NCBI GenBank assembly: GCA_964617875.1
Contig: CAZUAI010000038.1
Span: forward strand, 1 to 50,474
Source of the DNA: CAZMVY01 sp964617875
Lineage (GTDB): Bacteria; Planctomycetota; Phycisphaerae; UBA1845; PWPN01
Length of the DNA stretch: 50,474 bases
Reading direction: 5' to 3'
In this document: positions 16,169-25,696 of the stretch, piece after piece
Layout of the letters: each line of letters opens with the position of its first letter
How positions within the stretch are numbered: position 1 is the first letter of the stretch
Notes under the pieces: generated by a model
Databases searched by the model: none
Seen by the model: the letters and a program-made list of their open reading frames with translations, nothing else
Told to the model about the DNA's origin: nothing
Made by a program: the position numbers and the translations under genes

Positions 16169-17218
16169 TCATATACCCAGATGCGAACGGACCGCCGCAA
16201 GGAGCGGTTCGACGCCGTATCGCACGGGGTCGGTCACAGGCAGGCCCGTCCGTGCCGCGATGTCGTCGCGATGGCCGGCGGCTTCCTCCGCGGTCATGCC
16301 GGCCGTGTTCAGCGAGACCCCGATGACGCGGGCCGGCCGGAGCGGTCTCGTGACGGCCTCGTTCAGACGAATCTGTTCCTCGATCGGGGCGATCGGGCAA
16401 TCGGGCTTGTCGTTGTGGCACTCACGGCCGGGCCGATGGCACATGATGATCGCATCGGGGCAGGCCCCATGGAGCAGCGCAAGCGACACGGCGGAATACG
16501 CCGGGTGTTCGAGCGAGCCCTGCCCCTCGATGAAGCAGATCTGTCGATCGGCGACCTGCTCGATGAGCGCCTCCGTCGCTCCGCCCGCGAAGTCGGACAC
16601 GACGGCGTCAATCGACGTGCCCCAGCCTTCGATCATGATGCCGGTCTGTCCCGTGGGAACGAACGCGGCATCAAGACCCGCTTTCACGGCCGCCGCCCGC
16701 AGCTCGAGACACGTCACCATCTTCCCGACCACGCAGTCGGTGCCGACGGTCAGGATCTTTTTCACCGGCATGGAGCGTGCCCGGCCAAACGACAGCCGCG
16801 TGGTCACGCCCGGGTCGCGAACGTCCCAGATGCGAACGCCCTTTGACTCTGCGAGCGAACGAAGCTCGGAATCGTCGCGCAACCGAAAGTGCAGCCCGCT
16901 GACGACGGCAAGTCCCGCGTCGATCGCCTCCACGACATGACGGCGCATGCGTTCCGGCAGTTGCCCGCCGGACGGGGCGATGCCGATGACCAGGGCGTCC
17001 GGCCGCAGGGGGATCGCGGCCGCGACGTCGGGCAGGATCGGAATGCCCCGGCCGAAGCCCAGAAACGATTCGAGCGGCTGACCCGCGGCCGCCGAATCGA
17101 GCACGGCGACGACATCGTCCGGGCGGTATCGGATGATCGACACCGCCGTCTTCGATGTGAAGACCCCGAGCGAACCTTCCGTGAGCAGTACCAGTCGTCG
17201 ATAGATCGCCTTGCCCAC
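16169..17218 (-). CDS. DUF1611 domain ATP-binding protein (DgcN-like)
   Basis: The protein is 349 residues. It has an N-terminal Rossmann-like half and a C-terminal P-loop half with the Walker A-type motif GTDCVVGKM, followed by FVPTGQTGIMIEGWG and FIEGQGSLEHPAYS, all characteristic of DUF1611 proteins. One studied member, DgcN, acts with a dipeptide-epimerase-like enolase (DgcA) in D-glutamate breakdown. That partner is not adjacent here, although an enolase-superfamily gene lies at 36999-38405. The start is a GTG with AGAGG about 10 bases upstream; no ATG fits. The substrate is unknown. Confidence 0.8.
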   Translation of the reverse strand: MGKAIYRRLVLLTEGSLGVFTSKTAVSIIRYRPDDVVAVLDSAAAGQPLESFLGFGRGIPILPDVAAAIPLRPDALVIGIAPSGGQLPERMRRHVVEAIDAGLAVVSGLHFRLRDDSELRSLAESKGVRIWDVRDPGVTTRLSFGRARSMPVKKILTVGTDCVVGKMVTCLELRAAAVKAGLDAAFVPTGQTGIMIEGWGTSIDAVVSDFAGGATEALIEQVADRQICFIEGQGSLEHPAYSAVSLALLHGACPDAIIMCHRPGRECHNDKPDCPIAPIEEQIRLNEAVTRPLRPARVIGVSLNTAGMTAEEAAGHRDDIAARTGLPVTDPVRYGVEPLLAAVRSHLGI

Positions 17219-17727
17219 TGGCCACTTACCTCTTGATACAGAATACCGACATCGCAGGGCGGGACCGGGCATCGAACTCCGGCACACACCTCGCCACAGC
17301 GAGCGAAAAGGCCGGTTTCCCGACCCAACCGACGTCCGAACGCCCCGATCGCCGCCCGCGAAGAATCCCATCGTACCAGAGGGAGCCGGCCCAGGCCAAA
17401 AGGCCGACGGCGCTGCACGGAGACACGCCGAACCGGCCAGGCAACCTCGTCATTCTTCCAGGGACGGGGATCAGACGAGCGGCGGATCAAACCGATGGGA
17501 TCCGACCGGCGACCGTGGCAGAAACACCGTTCGTCTGCGTACCCCTGATTGTGCGGCCCGCGTTGGACCGCATCATCGGCCCGTGACCCGGTTGCCGCCC
17601 GGGGCTCTGCTTCCAACGGGACGGAGGCGGCCGAACACGCGATGATTCCAATCCTCTTCGGTGCGATGAGTGCGTACGGGGCCGGGCACGGGGGGACAAG
17701 AGGGGCGGAAGAAGGGCCTTCGTCGCC
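17219..17727. other. Intergenic region without a convincing gene
   Basis: This 509-base gap separates the U32 stop from the DUF1611 start, both on the minus strand. Short open frames occur on both strands (for example minus 17226-17453) but lack ribosome-binding sites or family-like sequence. No clear terminator or promoter was seen. It marks the end of the long redox operon. Confidence 0.5.
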
Positions 17728-20352
17728 TCAAGGCATTCCCGAACTCTCCGTCCCCGTCGGGGCCCACTTCGCCAGACTGCGCGTGGCCGTATCGAGCAGC
17801 GCCCGCGCTTCCGACTCGGACTCGCGCAGCAGTTCGATCCGGAAGTGCCGCACGCCGCGCTGCCGCAACGCCGGCAGCCGGTCCGGCGACGATGAGCTTG
17901 CGGACCTGAAGATCGTGGTCCGGCCGGCGGCGTCAACCCGCACCGGGTGCTCGGCTCCGACGCGATCCCGCAGGGCGAACTCATGCCCTGTACACGGATG
18001 GTCGCACGCGGGGCAATCGCCCGCTTCCGTCAGCCGGGAGGCCAGGACGCAATGTTGCGTGTGAAACATCGGGACATGGGAGCGGATGACGACCTCGAAC
18101 CATTCCGCCGGCGCGCGGGAAAGCAACAACTCGAGTTGCGGCGCATCGAGGTCGTAGCCCGGCGTCAGACGCGCGGTGCCGCGTTGCATCAGCACGCCGG
18201 CGGCGATCTCGTTGGCAATGTTGAAGGAGTAGTCCGCAATCAGCGGGACGCCGGGCGCGTGGTCCAGAAAGTAGGCCAGGGCGCCGAGATTGCGGACGAG
18301 GACGGCGTCGGGGCGGAGATCGTCGATCCGCCGGAGAAGATCGTCCTCGCCGGGCTTCAGGATCACCGGCGTCGCCAGGGCGGTGGGCACGCCCGCCGCC
18401 CGGCCATCGGCGACCGCCGGCGCCCAACTCCGCACGTCGGCAAAGTCGACGTAGATGCCTGCGACGCAGACGGCGGAGAGCGGCGCCACGGCCAGGGCCG
18501 CCTTCAGTTGCGGCACGGTCCGAACGAGAATGTGCAGGCCGAAGCCCTGCGCCACAAACGCGGCCTGTGCCCGGTCGCGTGACGACGGGTTGCAAACCGG
18601 CACCGCGGGGTGCCAGAGCGCGCCATCGGGCGCGGAAGCCGTTGGGCACGCGGGGGACGGCGTCAGTCCGACCTCACTCCGCAAGCGGCCGAGGGCATCC
18701 GGTTCGGCGATCTCGTGGCCGGAGCGGCGGCGTTCGAACAGTCGTTCGACGACCTGACGCCGGAGAGAGTTCAGCACGCTCTTGGGGACCATGACCGGCT
18801 GCGTTTCGGCGGGGCCCTCCGGGCCGACAAGTTCGACAGACGCCAGCGCAAACGGCGTGTCGCCCAGACGCCCCAGCTGCTGCCGGAGAAGGTCCACGGT
18901 CAGCGGGTGCTTCTCCGCCCTCGGCAGCGGCGCATCGCCGACCACCTCGGCTTCGCCGCCTGCGTCGTCGCGTACGGCGATGCGCAACGGCTCGCCGACA
19001 CAGGCAATCACGCGGGCGGCGAGCGGGACCCGCCGCGTGATGCGAACGCGGCGGAAGCTGCCCTCCAGCCGCCGCCGCACGGCCGGGTCGTCCGTCTTCC
19101 ACACCGCGCTGCCGATCGCGACGGCGGCGAGGTTGACGTCGCCCCGGCCGAACGTCAGCTCGACCCGCCGTGGCGAGCCGACCGGCCGCACGGAGTAGAC
19201 GCGGCCGCCCTGCTCGTCCCGCTCGGGCAATCCTTCGTCGAAGACGACGCCGTCGCCGGGTTTGAGGGGCGGCGGCGTTTCGCCGCGAGCGGACGGCCGA
19301 TCTTCAAGCTCGACGAGGACGCCCTGCCGCGTCTTGCCCGTGACCGTTCCGACGCGCACACCGCGGCTGCCTGGAACGCGGGCCTGGACGAGTTGCCGGT
19401 GATCGACGCCGTCGAGAAAGCCGTGCGTGAAGCCGCGGGAGAAGCTCTGCGCCAGATTGACCCGCTGCTCGGCGGACAGCGTGAAACGCCGGCCTGCGGC
19501 CGCCGCGTCGAGGGCGGCACGGTAGACCTGCGTTGCCGCCGCGACGTAATGGGCGCTCTTGAGCCGCCCCTCGACCTTGACGGCCGCGACGCCGAGCCGC
19601 GCCAGGTCGGCGATCCGGTCGTACGCGACGAGGTCCCGCGTGCTGAGCGGGTAGCGATCCTCGCCGGGGTCCGGCGCGCTCCGGCCGTCCACGACGAGTT
19701 CGTACGGCAGCCGGCACGCCTGGGCGCACTCGCCGCGGTTCGCGCTGCGGCCGAACAACGACTCGCTCGCGAGGCACTGCCCGCTGTACGAGACGCAGAG
19801 GGCGCCGTGCACGAAGACCTCCAGCTCCATCGACGTCGACCGGGCGACCTGCCCGATCTCGGCGAGCGAGAGTTCGCGCGCGAGGATCACCCGGCGAACG
19901 CCGAGCGACCGCAGCGACTCCGCCCCGCGCGGCTCGGTCTGCGTCATCTGCGTCGAGGCGTGGATCGGCAGCGTGGGCGCCAGCCGGTGAATCAGGCGTG
20001 CGAGGCCGAGGTCCTGCACGATGACGGCATCGGCGCCGGCCCGGGCGATGGCGGCCGCGAACCGGGCGGCGCGGTCGAGTTCGTCGGAAAAGATCAGCGT
20101 GTTGAAGGCGACATGGCCCTTGACGTTGTGCCGGTGCAGGTACTCGATGATCTCGGACAGGCTTGCCAGCGAGAAGTTCTCCGCCCGCCGTCGGGCGTTG
20201 AAGTCCTCGAGCCCGAAGTAGACGGCGTCGGCCCCGTTCGCGACGGCGGCGTGGAGCGAGTCCCAGTCCCCCGCGGGGGCGAGAAGCTCGGGTGTCTTGC
20301 GAGTGGAATTGCCCACGATAGCCGATTCCGCCGCACCGCCGCGTTCGTTCAC
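17728..20352 (-). CDS. U32 family protein with DUF3656, extended second half (RlhA-like)
   Basis: The protein is 874 residues. The N-terminal third is a U32 barrel with the family signature EVFVHGALC...GQC at 178-193 and Cys186, Cys193, Cys209 and Cys213, which in this family bind an FeS cluster. A DUF3656-like middle region follows. E. coli RlhA (about 650 residues) uses the same layout to hydroxylate a 23S rRNA cytidine. Here an extra C-terminal block of about 280 residues resembles a second barrel and carries its own Cys cluster (QHC...CPAC...C). The role is probably RNA or tRNA hydroxylation rather than proteolysis (inference). Its ATG lies immediately before the GT2 stop (ATGA overlap), making it the last gene of the redox operon. 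Confidence 0.85.
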   Translation of the reverse strand: MNERGGAAESAIVGNSTRKTPELLAPAGDWDSLHAAVANGADAVYFGLEDFNARRRAENFSLASLSEIIEYLHRHNVKGHVAFNTLIFSDELDRAARFAAAIARAGADAVIVQDLGLARLIHRLAPTLPIHASTQMTQTEPRGAESLRSLGVRRVILARELSLAEIGQVARSTSMELEVFVHGALCVSYSGQCLASESLFGRSANRGECAQACRLPYELVVDGRSAPDPGEDRYPLSTRDLVAYDRIADLARLGVAAVKVEGRLKSAHYVAAATQVYRAALDAAAAGRRFTLSAEQRVNLAQSFSRGFTHGFLDGVDHRQLVQARVPGSRGVRVGTVTGKTRQGVLVELEDRPSARGETPPPLKPGDGVVFDEGLPERDEQGGRVYSVRPVGSPRRVELTFGRGDVNLAAVAIGSAVWKTDDPAVRRRLEGSFRRVRITRRVPLAARVIACVGEPLRIAVRDDAGGEAEVVGDAPLPRAEKHPLTVDLLRQQLGRLGDTPFALASVELVGPEGPAETQPVMVPKSVLNSLRRQVVERLFERRRSGHEIAEPDALGRLRSEVGLTPSPACPTASAPDGALWHPAVPVCNPSSRDRAQAAFVAQGFGLHILVRTVPQLKAALAVAPLSAVCVAGIYVDFADVRSWAPAVADGRAAGVPTALATPVILKPGEDDLLRRIDDLRPDAVLVRNLGALAYFLDHAPGVPLIADYSFNIANEIAAGVLMQRGTARLTPGYDLDAPQLELLLSRAPAEWFEVVIRSHVPMFHTQHCVLASRLTEAGDCPACDHPCTGHEFALRDRVGAEHPVRVDAAGRTTIFRSASSSSPDRLPALRQRGVRHFRIELLRESESEARALLDTATRSLAKWAPTGTESSGMP

Positions 20353-21632
20353 AACGACGACCGCTCACACGCGACCGCCCGCGAGCCCTGCACGCGGTAC
20401 CGCAGGTTTCCCCATCGGATTGTACCCAATCCCAGGCTCAGCGCGAGGCAGCGGACCAGCAGCCCGACGACGACCAGCACCGCCAGCGGAAACAGGGCGA
20501 CCCGCGTGCCGTCCTCGAAAACCATCGCGACGTGGCGGGCCATGACGGTGTACATGCCGGCCAGATGGACGACGGCGACGGCCAACCACGCCCACTGCGC
20601 CGGGCCGAAAGCGCCTCCGGCGAGCGCCGTGCCAAGCAGCACCGCCGTGATGATGAACGGTGCGAGGCAGCCGAAGAACGCCGCGACGATCGTCCCGGCG
20701 AGCTTCCACCGCGCCCCGAGCGCGCCGATGAAGATCCGCGTCCAACCGTGGACGACCTGGCCGAGGTCGGCGTACATCCGCGTGCGGATCAGGTTGACGC
20801 CGAGGCCGAGGAACCGGCGGAGCCCCGCCGCCCGTGCCCGGCGGGCGAGAGCGACATCCTCGGCCATCGAGTCGGGCACGGCCGCATGGCCGCCGATTCG
20901 CTCGTAGGCCACGCGGCGAACGAGCAGGAACGCCCCGTTTGCGTAGGCCGGCGTCAGGTCGGGCCGCTCCGGCGGGCCGCCGCGAAACCACAGGCCCAGC
21001 GCCCATGCACACGCGGGCAGCAGGAACCGCTCCCAGCCGCTCGCCCCGACGACCTTCGGCCAGAGGCTCACGAAATCCAGCCCCCGGCGCTGCACGAATT
21101 TCATTGCGGTCGTCAGCGTCGCCGGGTACCACTCGACGTCGCTGTCGGTGAAGACAAGATAGTCGCCCCGGGCCTCGCGGGCGGCCAGGGCGACGGCGTG
21201 CGTCTTGCCAAGCCAGCCGCCGGGCAGTGCGTCGATGTCGATGCACCGCAGGTTGGGATGGCGGCCCGCCGTATCCCGCACGATGCGGCCGGTCGCGTCT
21301 GTGCTGCGGTCGTTGGCAACGATCACCTCGTAGTCCGGGTAGTCCTGCGCGAGGATCGACCGCAGGCACGGGCCGATCGCCTCCGCCTCGTCGTGGGCGG
21401 CGATGATGACCGACACGCGGGGGACCGGTCCCGCTGGGCCGCCAGCCAACGGGGCATCCGCGTCCGGCGCGGCCTGTATTCCGCTCGTCGCTTCGCCGCT
21501 CCGTCGCGTTGGTGCCGGCGCCACGGTCAGAGCCGATCGCAGCGCCCGATTGACCTCGACGTGTCCCCACCACCACCGGACGGCGATGACACCGCAGACG
21601 GCCAGCAGCGACCACCACGCCATCTCAGGCAT
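20349..21632 (-). CDS. Membrane-associated GT2 family glycosyltransferase
   Basis: The protein is 427 residues. It has one N-terminal membrane helix, then a GT-A domain (about 70-300) with VSVIIAAHDEAEAIG, a FTDSDVEW metal-binding DxD, and an acceptor-site AEDVALARRARAAG. Three or four C-terminal membrane helices follow. The arrangement resembles CrtQ/HpnI-like enzymes that glycosylate lipids, carotenoids or hopanoids. GGGAG 9 bases before the ATG at 21632 supports the start. It overlaps the oxidoreductase stop by 8 bases and the U32 start by 4, so it is translated from the redox operon. The lipid acceptor is unknown. Confidence 0.85.
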   Translation of the reverse strand: MPEMAWWSLLAVCGVIAVRWWWGHVEVNRALRSALTVAPAPTRRSGEATSGIQAAPDADAPLAGGPAGPVPRVSVIIAAHDEAEAIGPCLRSILAQDYPDYEVIVANDRSTDATGRIVRDTAGRHPNLRCIDIDALPGGWLGKTHAVALAAREARGDYLVFTDSDVEWYPATLTTAMKFVQRRGLDFVSLWPKVVGASGWERFLLPACAWALGLWFRGGPPERPDLTPAYANGAFLLVRRVAYERIGGHAAVPDSMAEDVALARRARAAGLRRFLGLGVNLIRTRMYADLGQVVHGWTRIFIGALGARWKLAGTIVAAFFGCLAPFIITAVLLGTALAGGAFGPAQWAWLAVAVVHLAGMYTVMARHVAMVFEDGTRVALFPLAVLVVVGLLVRCLALSLGLGTIRWGNLRYRVQGSRAVACERSSL

Positions 21633-23739
21633 CCGGCACACTCCCGCGGTTTGCCGTGGTCGAGCCGCCACAGGTTCCGCAGATGTCGCACGATCGCTCC
21701 GTCCGAAGGGCGATCGCGCCCGTCGGGCACGCCTCGGCGCAGCGGCGGGCGACGCGGCGAAGGGCGTCGGCCAAGGGCGCATCGAACGGCACGGCCATGC
21801 GGACCGTGAACCCGCGGCCGACGATCGCGACGCCGATCTCCTCGTTCGCGTCGGCGGCGATCCGCACGCAGGCGTCGCACAGGATGCACTTGCCGGGCTC
21901 GTAGACGATCTCCGGGTGCGTCAGGTCCTGGCGGAACCGCCTCCGTTCGCCGGCGAAGCGGTACGGATCGGCGCGGTACTCGGTTGCGTAGCGGCGCACG
22001 CGGCATCCGTCGGCCTTGCGGCAGCCGCAGGTAAGGCAGCGGCGGGCCTCCGTGGCCGCCTCCGCCGCAGAGAACCCGCCCTCGATTTCGTCGAAGCCGG
22101 CCCGCCGTTGCTCCATCGCGATCCGCCGTGCGTGCCGGCGGGGGCTTTTCTCGATCCGGCGAAACAGCGCCGCCCACTCGTCCTCGTCGATCGGGCGCAT
22201 CCGTACGTTAACCATGGCCGGCTCGCCGATCACCCGATCCCCGCGCAGATACTGATCGATCGACGTCGCGGCCAGCCGCCCCGCCGCCACGGCACGGACG
22301 GCAAGGTCGGGCCCGGAGACGGCGTCGCCGCCGGCGAAGACGCCTCGCAGGTTCGTCCCGAGCGTCTTCGGGTCGGCCACGATGCCCCACTCCGTGACGT
22401 CAAGTCCGTCCTGCGAAGCCGGCGCGCGGATCACCGTCTGGCTGATCGCCGCGATCACGGTGTCGGCCTCCCGCGACCATTCCGAACCCGGGATCGGCAC
22501 AGGCCGGCGGCGGCCCGACGCATCGGGCTCGCCAGGCTCCATCCGCCGGCACGTCAGGCGCAGCCTGCCATTGTCGATGCGCTCGAGCCGGACCGGCGCA
22601 ACGAGATACTCGATGGAAACGCCCTCCGCCTCCGCCCCTTCCACCTCTTCCAGCAGGCAGGGCATTTCCTGCCGCGTGCGCCGATAGGCCACGCTCACGT
22701 TCCGCGCGCCGAGCCGGACGGCCGTACGGCAGGCGTCCATCGCCGTGTTGCCGCCGCCGACCACGACAACGTCATCGCCGATGTCCGGGCGCTCGCCGTT
22801 CGCGACGCGGCCGAGGAACTCGATGCCGGACAGCGCAAGCGAGTCGCCTTCACAACGGAGCCGCTGCGCCCCCTGCGCCCCGATGGCGACGAAGATGGCG
22901 TCGAACGACTCACGGAGACCCGCGAGCGTGAAATCGGTCCCCCAGCGCACGCCCATGCGGAACTCGGCGCCGAGCCGCCGTATCGTCCCGATTTCGGCGT
23001 CGAGTGCGTCCTTCGGCAGGCGGTACGCCGGGATGCCGTACCGGAGCATGCCGCCGGGCAGGGGGTGGGCGTCGAAGAGCGTGCAGCCGTGCCCCCTCCG
23101 CAGCAGGTAATATGCCGCGGCCAGACCGGCGGGCCCTGCCCCGATGATGGCGACGCGCTTGCCGCTCGACTCGGCCCTCGGCGGCACGAACGGCTCGGCG
23201 GCCTCGCGGTCACGGTCGGCCGCGTAGCGGTGCAGCGCGGCGATGGACAGCCCTTCGTCGTGGTCGCACCGCCGGCACTCATCCTCACAGAGCCGTGGGC
23301 AGACCCGCCCCAGCGCGCCCGGCAGCGCCAGCCGCTCCGCGATACGCTCCATCGCGGCCCGGTTGCGGCCGGTCGCAATGTGATAGAGGAAGCCCGGGAT
23401 GTCGAGGCCGGCGGGACACTGCGCCTGACACGGGGCGATGCAGTCGCCGGCATGGTCTGACAGCAGCAGCTCCAGCGCCACCTTCCGCGCCGCGCGCACA
23501 TCCTCGCTGTCGGTCGTGACAACCATGCCGGGCGCGACGGGCATCGCGCAGGCCGGCGACAGGTTCGGCCGTCCTTCGATCTGCACGGCGCACAGGAAGC
23601 ACGACGCGACCGGCTCGAAGCCTTCGACGAAGCAGAGCGTCGGGATCTCGATCCCGAGCCGGCGCGCAGCGGCCAGGACCGTCGTGCCGGGCTCGACGGA
23701 AACCTGCCGGCGGTCAATCGTCAGTGTCACCGAAGCCAT
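21625..23739 (-). CDS. 2Fe-2S / GltD-like FAD-NAD(P)H oxidoreductase with C-terminal FeS sites
   Basis: The protein is 704 residues. Residues 1-85 are a NuoG-type 2Fe-2S domain (CFVEGFEP...CFLC...C). Cys-rich FeS motifs (CIAPCQAQCPAG, CPRLCEDEC) follow, then a GltD-like core with FAD site VAIIGAGPAGLAAAYYLL and NAD(P) site VVVVGGGNTAMDA. The C-terminal part has further Cys groups (CLTCGC, CILCDAC, CAEACPTGA, CDICGTC). It should pass electrons between NAD(P)H, FAD and FeS centres as the third soluble subunit with the NuoF/NuoE-like proteins. No H-cluster, molybdopterin or other catalytic domain is visible. A 118-base gap with 7-base repeats separates it from the nuoF-like gene. Confidence 0.88.
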   Translation of the reverse strand: MASVTLTIDRRQVSVEPGTTVLAAARRLGIEIPTLCFVEGFEPVASCFLCAVQIEGRPNLSPACAMPVAPGMVVTTDSEDVRAARKVALELLLSDHAGDCIAPCQAQCPAGLDIPGFLYHIATGRNRAAMERIAERLALPGALGRVCPRLCEDECRRCDHDEGLSIAALHRYAADRDREAAEPFVPPRAESSGKRVAIIGAGPAGLAAAYYLLRRGHGCTLFDAHPLPGGMLRYGIPAYRLPKDALDAEIGTIRRLGAEFRMGVRWGTDFTLAGLRESFDAIFVAIGAQGAQRLRCEGDSLALSGIEFLGRVANGERPDIGDDVVVVGGGNTAMDACRTAVRLGARNVSVAYRRTRQEMPCLLEEVEGAEAEGVSIEYLVAPVRLERIDNGRLRLTCRRMEPGEPDASGRRRPVPIPGSEWSREADTVIAAISQTVIRAPASQDGLDVTEWGIVADPKTLGTNLRGVFAGGDAVSGPDLAVRAVAAGRLAATSIDQYLRGDRVIGEPAMVNVRMRPIDEDEWAALFRRIEKSPRRHARRIAMEQRRAGFDEIEGGFSAAEAATEARRCLTCGCRKADGCRVRRYATEYRADPYRFAGERRRFRQDLTHPEIVYEPGKCILCDACVRIAADANEEIGVAIVGRGFTVRMAVPFDAPLADALRRVARRCAEACPTGAIALRTERSCDICGTCGGSTTANRGSVPDA

Positions 23740-23797
23740 CTTCCGCTTCTCGTTGCCGCGTCGCCGCAGCCGGAACGCAAGCCGCGCCGGCGATCGC

Positions 23798-23825
23798 GAA
23801 TCCCAGATCTCAAATCTCAGATCCC
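23798..23825. repeat. Four tandem 7-base repeats
   Basis: On the plus strand four heptamers of form RRATCYC follow one another: GAATCCC, AGATCTC, AAATCTC, AGATCCC. They occupy the only sizeable gap among the overlapping electron-transfer genes of the operon, between the NuoF-like and FAD subunits. Confidence 0.65.
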
Positions 23826-23857
23826 GGGCCTCAGAACGAAATCATGATCCTCGAATC

Positions 23858-25696
23858 TTAAACCACCTCGATCGCGTCGTCCCTGCACGCGAGCAGGCAC
23901 ATGCCGCAGCGCGTACACTTTGCATCGTCCACTTCGTGTCTCTCGTACGGCCGGTACGCGATCGCGCCGACGGGGCACGCCTGCGCGCAGAGCGTGCAGC
24001 CGATGCAGGCATCCGTCACGCGGTAACGGATGAGCCCGGGGCACTTGCCCGCGGGGCACCGCTTGTCGCGCAGGTGGGCCTCGAACTCGTCACGGAAGTA
24101 CCGCAGCGTCGTCAGCACGGGGTTCGGGGCCGTCTGGCCGAGCCCGCAGAGGCTCGTCCGCTTCACGCGGTCGGCAAGTTCGGCGAGGTCCTCGATGTCG
24201 CCCGGGCGTCCCCGGCCCTCGCAGAGCCGCGTGAGGATCTCGAGCATCCGCTTCGTACCGATGCGGCAGTACGTACACTTGCCGCACGACTCGGCCTGCG
24301 TGAACTGCAGGAAGAACCGGGCGACATCGACCATGCAGTCGCGGTCGTCGAGCACGACCATCCCGCCGGAGCCCATGATCGCACCGGTCTTCGTCAGGGC
24401 CTCGTAGTCGATCGGCGTGTCGGACAGGCTCGCGGGGATGCACCCGCCCGACGGCCCGCCCATCTGCACGGCCTTGAGCGCCCGGCCGCCTCTGATGCCG
24501 CCGCCGATCTCCTCGACGATCTCGCGGATCGTGATACCCATCGGCACTTCGATCAGCCCGCCGCGGTTGATCTTGCCGGCCAGGGCGAAGACCTTCGTGC
24601 CCTTGCTCGTCGCGGTGCCGAGCGCGGCGAACGCCTCGGGGCCGTGCCGGGCGATCCACGGCACACAGGCGAGCGTCTCGACGTTGTTGATGCACGTCGG
24701 GCAGCCGTGCAGACCCTTCTCCGCCGGGAACGGCGGGCGGAGCCGCGGCATCCCGCGCCGGCCTTCGAGCGACGCAATCAGTGCCGTTTCCTCGCCGCAG
24801 ACGAACGCCCCGGCGCCCTCCCGCACTTCCAGGTGAAGGTGGAACCCGGTCCCGAGCACCCGCGCGCCGAGATAGCCGCGCTCCGCGGCCTGGTCGATCG
24901 CGTGCCGCACGTGCCGGACGGCCAGCGGATACTCCGCGCGGATGTACAGATACCCTTTCGACGCCCCGACGGCGTACGCGGCGATCGCCAACCCCTCCAC
25001 CACGCGATGCGGGTCGGACTCGAGCACGAGCCGGTCCATGAACGCGCCGGGGTCGCCCTCGTCGCCGTTGCAGACGACGTACTTGATCGCGCCGGCCCGG
25101 GCACGGGCAAGTTCCCACTTGCGGGCGACGGGAAAACCCGCGCCGCCACGGCCGCGGAGCCCGGAATGGCGAATCCTCTCGATGACGGCCTCCGGCGACG
25201 CCGTCTTCAGGCATGTCTCCAACGCCTGGTAGCCGTCGTGCAGGAGATATTCGTCGATGCTCAGCGGATCGATCCGGCCGCAGTTTTCGAGGACGATCCG
25301 CGTCTGGCGGCCGAGGTACGCGGCGGCCGGGCCGGTCGCCGTATCCACGGGCTGCGGCGCGGGCACGGCGTCTTCGCGACGGGCCGCGGCGATCCACTCG
25401 TGCATCGCCCATCGCAGGCGCGCGGCCGTGCCGATCGACCGCGCGTGACGGGCGACGATCCGGCGCGCCTGGCCGGGCGTCACGTTGCCGTACAGAGCGG
25501 CCCGACCGTCCGTGCCGAGCACTTCGACGAGCGGTTCGCGGTGACAGAGCCCGTTGCAGCCGACGGCCTTGATGGCGACCGCGGCGTGCGCCTCGCTCGC
25601 GGCCCGCGCCAGGGCGTCCCGCACGCCTGCCGCCCCGGCGGCGATGCCGCAGGAGCCCATGCCGACGCGGATCTCGACGGGGACGGCGCCACTCAT
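23858..25696 (-). CDS. NuoF/HydB-like NAD(P)H-FMN-FeS subunit
   Basis: The protein is 612 residues. The domains in order are a thioredoxin-fold 2Fe-2S domain (about 5-100; VGCNGLCHREP), the FMN/NADH domain (GRGGAGFP, then NGDEGDPGAFMDR), an SLBB-like domain, a 4Fe-4S helical domain (ESCGKCTYCRIGTKR), and a C-terminal 2x[4Fe-4S] ferredoxin (CIGCTLCAQACPVG and CTRCGMCLLAC). This is the exact layout of HydB of bifurcating [FeFe]-hydrogenases and of related NAD-linked bifurcating enzymes. It oxidises or reduces NAD(H) and passes electrons to FeS partners. Its ATG overlaps the nuoE-like stop by 4 bases. No hydrogenase large subunit is nearby, so the partner reaction is unknown. Confidence 0.93.
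   Translation of the reverse strand: MSGAVPVEIRVGMGSCGIAAGAAGVRDALARAASEAHAAVAIKAVGCNGLCHREPLVEVLGTDGRAALYGNVTPGQARRIVARHARSIGTAARLRWAMHEWIAAARREDAVPAPQPVDTATGPAAAYLGRQTRIVLENCGRIDPLSIDEYLLHDGYQALETCLKTASPEAVIERIRHSGLRGRGGAGFPVARKWELARARAGAIKYVVCNGDEGDPGAFMDRLVLESDPHRVVEGLAIAAYAVGASKGYLYIRAEYPLAVRHVRHAIDQAAERGYLGARVLGTGFHLHLEVREGAGAFVCGEETALIASLEGRRGMPRLRPPFPAEKGLHGCPTCINNVETLACVPWIARHGPEAFAALGTATSKGTKVFALAGKINRGGLIEVPMGITIREIVEEIGGGIRGGRALKAVQMGGPSGGCIPASLSDTPIDYEALTKTGAIMGSGGMVVLDDRDCMVDVARFFLQFTQAESCGKCTYCRIGTKRMLEILTRLCEGRGRPGDIEDLAELADRVKRTSLCGLGQTAPNPVLTTLRYFRDEFEAHLRDKRCPAGKCPGLIRYRVTDACIGCTLCAQACPVGAIAYRPYERHEVDDAKCTRCGMCLLACRDDAIEVV

Noticed and set aside
17226..17453. 75-residue minus-strand frame with a hydrophobic stretch upstream of the DUF1611 gene
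   Set aside because: No ribosome-binding site and no family-like pattern; listed as non-coding.
23858..25696. Complex I (NADH dehydrogenase) operon
   Set aside because: NuoE/F-like subunits are present but none of the proton-pumping membrane subunits or NuoB/C/D/I are encoded nearby.
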